A stretch of 64,000 bases of DNA from Oleiagrimonas sp963817755 (GTDB taxonomy: Bacteria; Pseudomonadota; Gammaproteobacteria; Xanthomonadales; Rhodanobacteraceae), in contig CAWFPB010000002.1 in NCBI GenBank assembly GCA_963817755.1, forward strand, positions 124,001 to 188,000, in the 5' to 3' direction. Made by a program: the position numbers and the translations under genes. Positions within the stretch are counted from its first letter, which is position 1, and each line of letters begins with the position of its first letter. The notes below the pieces were generated by a model that saw only the letters and a program-made list of their open reading frames with translations, was not told the DNA's origin and searched no databases. Positions 45,994 to 55,300 of the stretch are shown one piece after another.

Positions 45994-46071
45994 CCGGCTG
46001 GCGCGAGGCGCCGGGCTTGACCACAATGCGTGCATGACCCGCGCGCGCCCCGAACCATCGATGGCCATCCC

Positions 46072-47301
46072 ATGCTGAACCGCCTGTGGTTCGGCTTCTT
46101 CCTGGTCGCGGCCGTTGCCGGCCTGGCCAGCTGGCTGATCGGCGGCGACGCCCACGTGTGGGCGGCCATGGTCGACAGCCTGTTCCACATGGCCAAGCTG
46201 TCGGTGCAGATCATGCTGCTGCTGTTCGGCACGCTGGCCTTGTGGCTGGGGTTCCTGAAGATCGCCGAACGCGCCGGCCTGGTCGACGCGCTGGCGCGCG
46301 TGCTGGGGCCGCTGTTTAGGCGCCTGATGCCGGAGGTGCCGGCCGGGCACCCGGCGATCGGCCTGATCTGCCTGAACTTCGCCGCCAACGTGCTGGGCCT
46401 GGACAACGCCGCCACGCCGATCGGCCTGCGCGCGATGCGCGAGCTGCAGACGCTCAACCCGAGCCAGGACACCGCCAGCAACGCGCAGATCCTGTTCCTG
46501 GTGATGAACGCCTCCTCGCTGACCCTGCTGCCGGTGACCATCTTCGTCTACCGCATGCAGCAGGGTGCGCACGACCCGACCCTGGTGTTTTTGCCGATCC
46601 TGCTGGCCACCAGCGCCTCGTCGCTGGCCGGGCTGCTGTCGGTGTCGCTGGTGCAGCGCATCCGCCTGTGGGACCCGGTGGTGCTGGCCTGGCTGGGCGG
46701 CGGCGCGCTGCTCCTGGGCGGCTTCATGGCGATCCTGTTCACGCTCTCGGCCGCGGCGCTGGCCTCGCTGTCCGCGCTGCTGGGCAACCTGGTGCTGTTC
46801 GCCATCCTGATGGCCTTCCTGGCGGTGGGCGCCTGGCGCAAGGTGCCGCTGTACGAGACCTTCATCGAGGGCGCGAAGGACGGCTTCGACGTAGCCAAGA
46901 GCCTGCTGCCCTACCTGGTGGCGATGCTGTGCGCGGTCGGCGTGCTGCGCGCCTCGGGTGCGCTGGACTTCGTGCTTGGCGGGGTGCGCTGGCTGGTGCA
47001 CGCGGGCGGGCTGGACACGCGCTTCGTCGACGCCCTGCCCACGGCGCTGGTCAAGCCGCTGTCGGGCAGCGCCGCGCGCGCGATGATGATCGAGACCATG
47101 AAGCATTCGGGCGTGGACAGCTTCCCGGCACTGCTGGCGGCGACCATGCAGGGCAGCACCGAGACCACGTTCTACGTGCTGGCGGTGTACTTCGGTGCGG
47201 TGGGCATCCGCCGCGCACGGCATGCCGTGGGCTGCGCCCTGGTCGCCGACCTGGCCGGCGTGCTGGCCTCGATCGCGGTGTGCTACTGGTTCTTTGGCTG
47301 A
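46072..47301 (+). CDS. SpmA-SpmB-like fused membrane protein (nucleoside recognition / Gate domains)
   Basis: The 409-residue protein has about ten hydrophobic segments and joins two related halves that are separate in Bacillus as spore maturation proteins A and B. The first half has HPAIGLICLNFAANVLGLDNAATPIGLRAM and the second PLSGSAARAMMIETMKHSGVDSFPALLAATMQGSTETTFYVLAVYFGAVG. These are Gate-domain repeats found in nucleoside transporters. In a non-sporulating organism the role is unknown. The ATG at 46072 begins the first helix; an upstream GTG was rejected. Its 3' end overlaps the GH53 gene by 19 bases. Confidence 0.85.
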   Translation: MLNRLWFGFFLVAAVAGLASWLIGGDAHVWAAMVDSLFHMAKLSVQIMLLLFGTLALWLGFLKIAERAGLVDALARVLGPLFRRLMPEVPAGHPAIGLICLNFAANVLGLDNAATPIGLRAMRELQTLNPSQDTASNAQILFLVMNASSLTLLPVTIFVYRMQQGAHDPTLVFLPILLATSASSLAGLLSVSLVQRIRLWDPVVLAWLGGGALLLGGFMAILFTLSAAALASLSALLGNLVLFAILMAFLAVGAWRKVPLYETFIEGAKDGFDVAKSLLPYLVAMLCAVGVLRASGALDFVLGGVRWLVHAGGLDTRFVDALPTALVKPLSGSAARAMMIETMKHSGVDSFPALLAATMQGSTETTFYVLAVYFGAVGIRRARHAVGCALVADLAGVLASIAVCYWFFG

Positions 47302-48335
47302 GAATCCTTCCCGCGCGGATCCGTTCCTGGTGCGCGGAAGGCGTCCATGGCCCGGGTGAACCGTCCCGAACGGTCCAGCGCGCCCTTGTCGTAGCCGTTC
47401 CAGCCCGGCGGGGCTTCCGGTTCCCAGTAGAACACCCCCAGCGCGCGCGGACCGATCGCGCGCGTGCGCCGCAGCAGGTCATGCAGCATGCGGTCGGCGG
47501 TGTCGGCCCGGTCCCAGGGCATGCCGACTTCGCTGACCATTACCGCGCAATCGTAGCGGTCGACGAGGTCGCGCATGTTGGCGGCGATCGCCCGGTTCCA
47601 GGCGCGCCAGTTCGCGCGTGACGGATACAGCGACAGGCCCACGGCGTCCCAGCGCGCGCCGGCCGCGCGGGCATGGTCGAGGAACCAGCGCAGGCCGCCG
47701 CGGTCCTGGCCGTTGGCCAGGTGCAGCACCACCACGGCACGGGGATAGACGCGCTTCACCGCCGCGTAGCCGCGGTTCAGCAGCGCGGCGATGCGGTGGA
47801 AATGCGGCGTGCGGCCCTGCGGCCACAGCAGGCCCGCGTTGATCTCGTTGCCCACCTGCACCCAGGCCACGTCGATGCCGTGGCGCTTGAGCAGTCGCAA
47901 CGTGCGGGTGGTGAAGCGGCCCAGGTCCGCGACCAGGGCGGGGAAGTCGTCCCCGGCCCAGGCCGCGGGCGTGTGCTGCTGGCCGGGATCGGCCCAGCGG
48001 TCGCTGTAGTGGAAGTCGACCAGGATGCGCATGTGATGGGCCTTCGCGCGCTCGGCCTCGCGCAGCAGGTCGCGTGGCGTGCTCCAGCGCCCGGCCGGGT
48101 GCACCCACACCCGCAGCCGCACGGCGTCGATGCCGCGCGACTCGAGCAGGTCCAGCGGATCGGCGGATCGACCATCGCGGTCGCGATAGACCACGCCGTG
48201 AGCCTCGAGCCGGTCGACCCAGCTGATGTCGGCGCCGTGCGCGAAGGGCGGGGGCTTCACCGGCGCGGCAAGGGGGCTTCGACACGCGAGGCATGCGAGC
48301 AGTCCCGTCACGATGAAACGCAAACGCCATGTCAT
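47283..48335 (-). CDS. Glycoside hydrolase family 53 (endo-beta-1,4-galactanase-like)
   Basis: The 350-residue exported enzyme has a signal peptide (LRFIVTGLLACLACRSPLAA) and a GH53 barrel: FAHGADISWVDRLEAHGVVY, GIDAVRLRVWVHPAGRW, ILVDFHYSDRWADPGQQHTPAAW, acid/base Glu in VQVGNEINAGLLWP and nucleophile Glu in MVSEVGMPW. The family cuts galactan side chains of pectin. No other pectin or galactan genes are near. The ATG at 48335 opens the signal peptide. Confidence 0.9.
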   Translation of the reverse strand: MTWRLRFIVTGLLACLACRSPLAAPVKPPPFAHGADISWVDRLEAHGVVYRDRDGRSADPLDLLESRGIDAVRLRVWVHPAGRWSTPRDLLREAERAKAHHMRILVDFHYSDRWADPGQQHTPAAWAGDDFPALVADLGRFTTRTLRLLKRHGIDVAWVQVGNEINAGLLWPQGRTPHFHRIAALLNRGYAAVKRVYPRAVVVLHLANGQDRGGLRWFLDHARAAGARWDAVGLSLYPSRANWRAWNRAIAANMRDLVDRYDCAVMVSEVGMPWDRADTADRMLHDLLRRTRAIGPRALGVFYWEPEAPPGWNGYDKGALDRSGRFTRAMDAFRAPGTDPRGKDSQPKNQ

Positions 48336-48453
48336 GGGCGCAGCATAGCTGCCATGCGAACAAGCCATATGCGTGGCGCGGAACGGGCCGTCGCCGCGGC
48401 GGGTTTCGCATTACCATGATCGCTCGTCTTCATGCTCCCAGGACATATCCCGC

Positions 48454-49326
48454 ATGCACATCGGTCTTGCCGCCAACCAGCTGCACCACGCCAATCGCGA
48501 CGCCGCGCTGCTGCGCTGGCTGCGGGTGTGCGAGACCGGCATCCGCGAGCTGGGGCTGGGCCTGCACGTGGTCGGGCGCACCTACGATGCCATCCTCGGC
48601 GAGGGCATGATGCAGGGCTATCCGGCCATGAAGCGCTATCCCTACGGGCGCCACGGCGGGCTGATGAAGCTGGTGGCCGAGGTGGTCGGCATGGGCCAGG
48701 GCCGCACCCTGGACGGGGCCATCTACCTGGTCGATCCGGTCGATCCGTCCTCGGACTACCCGGAAGCGGCCGCGCTCAAGCGCCAGTGCGTGATCCACCA
48801 CAAGCCGTTCGTGTCCACCGTGGCCGGGGCCATCGACTTCATCGAGTGCCAGCGCATGCATGCCGGGCTGGCGCCGTCGCCGGCGGCCAACCGCCTGTTC
48901 GCGCTGGAGCAGCAGACCGCGGCGCTGATCGCGCACGATGCGCTCAAGCAGGACATGTTCGACTTTGCCGGCGAGCACTTCGACCTGCTCTCGCGCTTCG
49001 CCGAGCGCGTGGCCACCGGCACCACCGGCCAGGGCCTGAACGAGCTGGCCTGGTCGCGCGGCTGGCCGCGGGACAAGACATGGGTGACGGCCTACGAGAG
49101 CGGCCCGATGGGCGGCGACGCGCAGATCGCCGACCGCATCCTCGACCACCGCTGCCAGCGCGTGATCTTCTTCGAGGACCCGCACGTGGCGCGCCAGCAC
49201 GAGGCCGACATCCGCCTGCTCGAGCGCGCGGTGACCACGGTCACCGACGAGGCCGCCTGCATGACGTCGCCGGTGGTGGCGCGGCGCTGGACCGAGGCCG
49301 TGGCCCTGCGGGTGGCGCGCAGCTAG
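48454..49326 (+). CDS. Methylglyoxal synthase-like protein, tandem duplicated (degenerate N-copy)
   Basis: The 290-residue protein appears to hold two MgsA-like units. The C-terminal copy (about 155-290) has ALIAHDALKQ (His161), TGTTG (phosphate-binding Thr), SGPMGGDAQ (Asp222) and VIFFEDPHVARQHEADIRLL (His249, Asp252), equivalent to the E. coli MgsA active site (His19, Asp71, His98, Asp101). The N-terminal copy (1-135) keeps the fold pattern (HIGLAANQLHHANRD, GRHGGLMKLV, GAIYLVDPVDPSSDY) but lacks these residues. The enzyme would make methylglyoxal from dihydroxyacetone phosphate. E. coli MgsA is about 150 residues. Confidence 0.8.
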   Translation: MHIGLAANQLHHANRDAALLRWLRVCETGIRELGLGLHVVGRTYDAILGEGMMQGYPAMKRYPYGRHGGLMKLVAEVVGMGQGRTLDGAIYLVDPVDPSSDYPEAAALKRQCVIHHKPFVSTVAGAIDFIECQRMHAGLAPSPAANRLFALEQQTAALIAHDALKQDMFDFAGEHFDLLSRFAERVATGTTGQGLNELAWSRGWPRDKTWVTAYESGPMGGDAQIADRILDHRCQRVIFFEDPHVARQHEADIRLLERAVTTVTDEAACMTSPVVARRWTEAVALRVARS

Positions 49327-49346
49327 GCACCCGATGGGCGCCTAGC

Positions 49347-49428
49347 GGGAATCGGGAGTGGGGAATCGGGAATCGTTGCCGTACATCACCTCACGGCGAA
49401 TTCCCCATTCCCCATTCCCCATTCCCGG
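49347..49428. repeat. Intergenic GGGAATCGGGA / ATTCCCC repeat
   Basis: GGGAATCGGGAGTGGGGAAT-type units (49347-49375) face three ATTCCCC units (49400-49428), so the two halves can pair. Such GGGAAT repeats are familiar intergenic elements in Xanthomonadaceae (recalled, not searched). A nearly perfect TAGGC hairpin (49323-49345) just before it may terminate the methylglyoxal-synthase-like gene. Confidence 0.6.
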
Positions 49429-49431
49429 CGC

Positions 49432-49860
49432 TCAGCCGCCGAGGATGTCCCCGTCCACGTAGAACCAGCGCCCGTCCTCGCGCACGAACCGGCTGCGCTC
49501 GTGCAGGCGCTGGGCGCGGCCGCCGCCGGTGCGGTAGCGGGCCACGAACTCGACCACGGCGTGGTCCTCGTCCTGTATCTCGTGGGCCTTGATGGCCAGG
49601 CCCAGCCAGGTCGGTGCCGGCTGCTGCACGCCCAGGCGCAGCGAGGCCGGGCGCGTATCCGGGTGCCAGCTGGCCAGCAGGTAGACCTCGTCGCGCAGCA
49701 CGTAGGCACTGTAGCGCGAGCGCATCAGGGCCTCGGCATCGGGCGCCGGCTGGCCCTGGTGCAGCGGGCTGCAGCACGCGGCGTAGCCGCGCGGGTCGCC
49801 GCACGGGCAGGGCGTGGAGGTGTCGACGGCCTTCAGGGCGGAACCGGGAACGGCGCTCAT
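49432..49860 (-). CDS. ychJ: YchJ family protein with SEC-C motif
   Basis: The 142-residue protein begins with a SEC-C zinc-binding motif (PCPCGDPRGYAACCSPLHQG). The YchJ domain follows (DAEALMRSRYSAYVLRDEVYLLASWHPDTRP, VEFVARYRTGGGRAQRLHERSRFVREDGRWFYVDG). The function of YchJ is not established; SEC-C binds zinc and often ribosome- or protein-associated factors. The length is close to E. coli YchJ but lacks its extra C-terminal SEC-C. Confidence 0.88.
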   Translation of the reverse strand: MSAVPGSALKAVDTSTPCPCGDPRGYAACCSPLHQGQPAPDAEALMRSRYSAYVLRDEVYLLASWHPDTRPASLRLGVQQPAPTWLGLAIKAHEIQDEDHAVVEFVARYRTGGGRAQRLHERSRFVREDGRWFYVDGDILGG

Positions 49861-49930
49861 GACCGCATCATGCCGCGATCGTGCGCTCGAGGCGAGCCCC
49901 GCGCGATCGCGGGGCCCGCCGTGTCACGAC

Positions 49931-52024
49931 TCAGTGGGCGGCGTCGCTACCCAGGTAGCGGTGGAACCAGTCGAGCATCCGCACCAGCACGTCGCGGCGG
50001 TGCTTGGGATTGCGGAAGCCGTGGCCCTCGCCGGGGTAGACCACCAGCCGGGTCGGCACGCCCATGGTCTTGAGCGCGTGCCAGAACTCGAACGACTGCG
50101 GCGCCGGCGTCTCGCCGTCGTACTGGCCCACCAGCACCAGGGTCGGGGTGGTGTTGTTCTTGATGAAGTTGATCGCCGAGCTCTTGGCGTACACCGCCGG
50201 GTCGTCGTACACCGAGGCGCCGAAGAACGGGATCATCCACTGGTCGATGGAGTTCTCGCCGTAGTAGCTCTGCCAGTTGGACAGGCCGGCCCCGGCCACG
50301 GCCGCGGCGAAGCGGTGGGTCTGGGTCGGCGCGAACATCGACATGAAGCCGCCGTAGCTCCAGCCGGTCAGGCCCAGGCGCTTGTCGTCGATCGGGAACT
50401 GCTTCTCGACCGCGTCGACGCCGGCCAGGATGTCGCGCAGGTCGCCGTAGCCGAAGTCGCGGCGGTTGGCCTGGGTGAACTTCTCGCCCTGGCCGAAGCT
50501 GCCGCGCGGATTCGGCTGCAGCACGAAATAGCCCATCGCCGACAGCGCATTGGAGAAGCCACCGCCCCAGGACGCGCGCACCGCGTAGGCCGGGCCGCCG
50601 TGCACCAGCACCACCATCGGATAGTGCTTGTTGGGGTTGTAGTGGGCCGGAAGCTGCAGCCAGCCCTGCACGCGGAAGCCCTCGTTGTGCCAGGTGATCG
50701 AGCGCGCCGGGCCCCAGATGGGCTTGAGGACCGCATTGACCGCGGTCACCGCCTTCGGTGCCTGCTTGACGCCGGTCGGGCGGCCCAGCAGGCCGGCCGA
50801 CAGCTGGCCGGTGTAGATCTCCGGCGGCTGGGTGAAGGTGCTGTGGATGAAGGCGAAGCGGCGGTGTTTGGCATCGAAGGCGATCGAGGACATCGCCGTG
50901 CCGTCGCTGGTGGAGGACTTGATCGTCAGCAGGGCCTTGGACCGGGCGGGCTTGCTGCCGTGCAGGCGCAGGCTCAGCACGCGCGTGTAGCCGCCGGCGA
51001 AGGCCGAGACCAGCAACTGGCGCTTGCCGCTCCAGGTCAGCCAGCCGGGGGTGAACTTCACGCCCGGGGTGACGTCATGCGCGGTGCCGCCGGTGGACGG
51101 CAGCACGTAGATGTCGCCGCCGGTCACGCCCTGGTCGCTCATCAGGCCGCCGATCAGCGCGATCTGCTTGCCGTCGGGCGAGAACCGCGGCAGCGCGATC
51201 TGCAGCCCATGCAGCGAGCCCTTCACCGCACCGGGGTCCAGCCGCATCTGCGGCGCGCCGTCCAGCTTCTGCGTGTACAGCTTGGCGACCCACCAGTTGT
51301 TGCGTCCCGGCGGCGGCGCGCCGACGAAGGCGATGCGCTGCGAGCCGGGGGCCCAGCTGTATTCGTACACGAACAGGTTCTTCGGCGTGATCATCTTCAG
51401 CTCGCCGCTGCGGGCGTTGATGGTGCCGAACTGCTGGTGCTCGACGCCGTTCTCGCCGATCACGCCGGTGCGCGGCTTGACCGCACTGGTGGCGCCGACC
51501 GCGTGGTTGTCGCCGATCACGTACAGGATGCCGAGCTTGCGACCGTCCGGGGCCCAGGTGACGTCGTGCACGTAGCCTTCCAGGCGGCTCAGCTGGCGTG
51601 CCTTCGGATGGCTGGCGCGCACGTCGGCCAGCAGGATGTTGCGCTGCTTGCCGTCCTTGCTGCCGCAGTTGCTGAGCATGGCCAGCTCACGCCCGTCCGG
51701 CGAGAAACGGAGGTTGCCGGCGGCGCAGCCGTGCTTGTCGTCCTGTCCGGGCAGGACCACGTCGCGGACGTGGCTGCCGTCGGCGCGGGCCAGCTGCACC
51801 TCGGTGCCGCGCTTCTTGTTGCTGACGCTCCAGGCCAGCATCGATCCGTCCGGCGAGACGGCCACGCTGCCGAAGCGGCGGGTGTGGCCCAGGGTCTTGA
51901 GAATGGTGTCGATGCGCTTGTGCACGGCATCGGAGGACGTCTTGCCGCTCGGAGCGGCCGAGGCCAGCAGCGGCACGAGGAGCAGGGGCGCCAACAACAG
52001 GGCGAAAGGACGGCGAATCTTCAT
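49931..52024 (-). CDS. S9 family exported peptidase (prolyl oligopeptidase-like)
   Basis: The 697-residue protein has a signal peptide (PFALLLAPLLLVPLLASAAP), an N-terminal beta-propeller of repeated strands (VAVSPDGSMLAWSVSNKK, LRFSPDGRELAMLSN, TWAPDGRKLGILYV) and a C-terminal alpha/beta hydrolase. The nucleophile is in GWSYGGFMSMF, the Asp in VGQYDGETPAP and the His in GEGHGFRNPKHR. It belongs to the acylaminoacyl/dipeptidyl-peptidase branch, and probably works in the periplasm on peptides. It is divergent from gltB. Confidence 0.92.
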   Translation of the reverse strand: MKIRRPFALLLAPLLLVPLLASAAPSGKTSSDAVHKRIDTILKTLGHTRRFGSVAVSPDGSMLAWSVSNKKRGTEVQLARADGSHVRDVVLPGQDDKHGCAAGNLRFSPDGRELAMLSNCGSKDGKQRNILLADVRASHPKARQLSRLEGYVHDVTWAPDGRKLGILYVIGDNHAVGATSAVKPRTGVIGENGVEHQQFGTINARSGELKMITPKNLFVYEYSWAPGSQRIAFVGAPPPGRNNWWVAKLYTQKLDGAPQMRLDPGAVKGSLHGLQIALPRFSPDGKQIALIGGLMSDQGVTGGDIYVLPSTGGTAHDVTPGVKFTPGWLTWSGKRQLLVSAFAGGYTRVLSLRLHGSKPARSKALLTIKSSTSDGTAMSSIAFDAKHRRFAFIHSTFTQPPEIYTGQLSAGLLGRPTGVKQAPKAVTAVNAVLKPIWGPARSITWHNEGFRVQGWLQLPAHYNPNKHYPMVVLVHGGPAYAVRASWGGGFSNALSAMGYFVLQPNPRGSFGQGEKFTQANRRDFGYGDLRDILAGVDAVEKQFPIDDKRLGLTGWSYGGFMSMFAPTQTHRFAAAVAGAGLSNWQSYYGENSIDQWMIPFFGASVYDDPAVYAKSSAINFIKNNTTPTLVLVGQYDGETPAPQSFEFWHALKTMGVPTRLVVYPGEGHGFRNPKHRRDVLVRMLDWFHRYLGSDAAH

Positions 52025-52188
52025 GGTCGGGGGTCCGGGTGCGGGTCAACCGGATGAACCTAGCACACGCGAACGCGGCCGGCCTATGCCAATGGTTGAG
52101 GGGCCCCGAGGCGGCGAAAGCCCCGCGCCAGGCGGCGATGGCCGTGGTGGATAGGCGATTTGGGCCTTCTATACGTCCATTTGTCATT

Positions 52189-52217
52189 TTGACCCGGTTG
52201 CAGGCGTGTGCTTTAGT
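52189..52217 (+). promoter_or_regulatory. Candidate sigma-70 promoter of gltB
   Basis: TTGACC (-35, 5 of 6), 17-base spacer and TTTAGT (-10, 4 of 6). Predicted leader is about 90 bases to the TTG start at 52313. It lies in the divergent gap from the S9 peptidase gene. Confidence 0.45.
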
Positions 52218-52312
52218 GGAATTCCGTTTCATTCTGCGATTCCAGGGGATGCGACGGCCCGCCAGGGTGCGGGCCGCCGGTTTTCCTGTCGCCCGTTTTC
52301 AAGAGAGAAGGC

Positions 52313-55300
52313 TTGACCGATACGCACGTTCGCACCCTCTACGACGCCGACTTCGAGCACGATGCTTGCGGGTTCGGCTTGCTGGTCCATGTGGACGGGC
52401 GCACGAGCGCACAACTGGTCGACGATGCCTTCGTGGCACTGGCGCGGCTCTCGCACCGCGGCGCGGTCAATGCCGACGGCGTCAGCGGCGACGGCTGCGG
52501 CGTGCTGATCCATGGCGCGCGGGACTGGTTGCGTGCGTTGGCGCGTGCCGACGGCATCGAGCCGGCCGCGCAATTCGCCGCGGGACTGGTGTTCTTCGAG
52601 CACGAGGACGCCCAGCGTCACGCGCAGACCCTGGAGCAGGAAATCGAGGCCGTGGGACTGTCCGTGGCCGGCTGGCGCGAGGTGGCGGTCGATCCCGAGC
52701 CCTGCGGGCCGATGGCGGTGGCGAGCATGCCGCGCATCCGCCAGGTATTCGTCGATGCCCCCGCGGACATGGACGCGGACGCCTTCGAGCGCGCCCTGCT
52801 GCGCGCCCGGCGACGCGCCGAGCAGACCTTCGACGAGGACGGCTGCTACCTGCCTTCGCTGTCAGCGCACGCCATTGCCTACAAGGCCATGGCCGCACCC
52901 GGCCGCCTGCGCGAGGTCTTCGCGGATCTGAACCATCCCGCGCTGCGCGCCCGTGCCGTGCTGTTCCACCAGCGCTTCTCCACCAACACCGCGCCGCAGT
53001 GGCGCCTGGCGCAGCCGTTCCGCGTGCTGGCGCACAACGGCGAGATCAACACCATCCGCGCCAACCGCCGCTGGATGCTGGCGCGCACGCCGATCCTGTC
53101 CAGCCCGCACCTGGACTTTTCCGAGCTGGCACCGCTGGTGCGCCAGCACGGTTCGGACTCGGAAAGCCTGGACAACGCCCTGGAAGTCCTGCTCGCCGGT
53201 GGCATCGACCTGCTGGCGGCCATGCGCATCCTGGTGCCGCCGGCCTGGCAGGCCGACGAGAACATCGACGAGGACCTGGCCGCCTTCTACGAGTACTACG
53301 CGCTGCACACCGAGCCCTGGGACGGCCCGGCCGGCCTGGTGATGTGCGACGGCCGCCACGCCGCCTGCGCGCTGGACCGCAACGGCCTGCGCCCCGCGCG
53401 CTGGTCGCTGTCGGACGACGACGTGCTGCTGGTGGCCTCGGAGACCGGCATCCGCGACCTGCCGGCCTCGCGCATCGTGGCCAAGGGCCGCCTGGGACCG
53501 GGCCAGATGCTGGCCGTGGACCTGGTCAAGCACCGCCTGCTGCACGATGCCGACATCGATGCGATCAACGCCGCGCGCGCGCCGTTCCGCAACTGGCTGC
53601 GCGCCGGCGTCCAATACCTGGAGTCGGACCTGATCGACCCCAGCTTGGCCGCGCAGCCGCTGCCGGTGGACGAGCTGCGGCGCATGCAGAAGCTGTACGG
53701 CCTGACCCGCGAGGAGCGCGAGTCGGTGCTCAAGGTGCTGGCCGAGACCGAGAAGGAAGCCACCGGCTCGATGGGCGACGACACCCCCATCGCCGCGCTC
53801 TCGCGCCAGGTGCGCTCGCTGTACGACCGCTTCCGCCAGGGCTTCGCCCAGGTCACCAACCCGCCCATCGACCCGTTGCGCGAGCGGCTGGTGATGTCGC
53901 TGACCACGCAGATCGGCCCGGAAGGCAACTTCTTCGAGCTGGCGCCGGAGAACGCGCGCCAGATCCTGCTCAACTCGCCGGTGCTCTCCCAGCGCAAGCT
54001 GCGCCAGTTGCTGTCGATGCCGCCGTTCGTCGGCCACATCGTGACCCTGGACCTGTGCCGGCCGGGCAGCGAGGACCTGGAGACGGCCCTGCACCGCCTG
54101 TGCGAGGAAGCCGCCGCCGCGGTGCGCGAGGGCGCCACCCTGGTGTTCCTCACCGACCGCTACCCGCGCGGCGACAGCGTGCCCGTGCATGCGCTGCTGG
54201 CCACCGGCGCGGTGCACGCGCACCTGGTCGAGGCCGGCTTGCGCTGCCGCTGCAACCTGATCGTGGAAACCGCCACCGCGCGCGATTCGCACCAGTTCGC
54301 CTGCCTGATCGGCTTCGGCGCCACCGCGGTGTACCCGTGGCTGGCCTACCAGACCCTGCTGGACATGGGCCGCGCCGGCTTCATCCGCCACGACCCGTCC
54401 GAGCCGTTCGAGATCGGCCGCCGCTACCGCCGCGGCATCCGCACCGGGCTGCTGAAGATCCTGTCCAAGATGGGCATCTCCACCATCGCCGGCTACCGCG
54501 GTGCGCAGCTGTTCGAGATCATCGGCCTGTCGGACGAAGTGGTGGCGTTGTGCTTCCCCGGCACGCCGGCGCGCATCGGCGGCGCGGGCTTTGCGGACCT
54601 GGACCGCGACCAGCGCCAGCTGGCGGCCGAGGCCCGCGACGAGAGCGTGGCCCTGCGCGCCGGCGGCCTGTACAAGTACGTGCACGGCGGCGAGTACCAC
54701 ATGTACAACCCGGACGTGATCGCCTCGCTGCAGGAGGCGGTGCGCACCGGCGATCCGGCCGCCTACCGGCGCTATGCCGACCACGTCGACGGGCGCCCGC
54801 CCTCGGCACTGCGCGACCTGCTGCGCCCGCGCGCGGCGGAAACGCCCCTACCGCTGGAGCAGGTCGAGCCGCTGGCGCAGATCGTCACGCGCTTCGACTC
54901 GGCCGGCATGAGCCTGGGCGCGCTCTCGCCCGAGGCGCACGAAGCCCTGGCCATCGCCATGAACCGCCTCGGCGCGCGCTCCAATTCCGGCGAGGGCGGC
55001 GAGGACCCGGTGCGCTACGGCACCGAGAAGATGTCCAAGATCAAGCAGGTCGCCTCGGGCCGCTTCGGCGTCACCCCGGCCTACCTGGTGCACGCCGAGG
55101 TGCTGCAGATCAAGATCGCCCAGGGCGCCAAGCCCGGCGAGGGCGGCCAGCTGCCCGGGCACAAGGTCAACGAGATGATCGCGCGGCTGCGCTTCGCCAA
55201 GCCCGGCATCGGCCTGATCTCGCCGCCGCCGCACCACGACATCTACTCCATCGAGGACCTGGCCCAGCTGATCCATGATCTGAAGCAGGTCAATCCCGAG

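Noticed and set aside
52862..54784. 640-codon minus-strand frame inside gltB
   Set aside because: Antisense shadow with Val/Gln/His-rich composition; no domain, and gltB is complete on the other strand.
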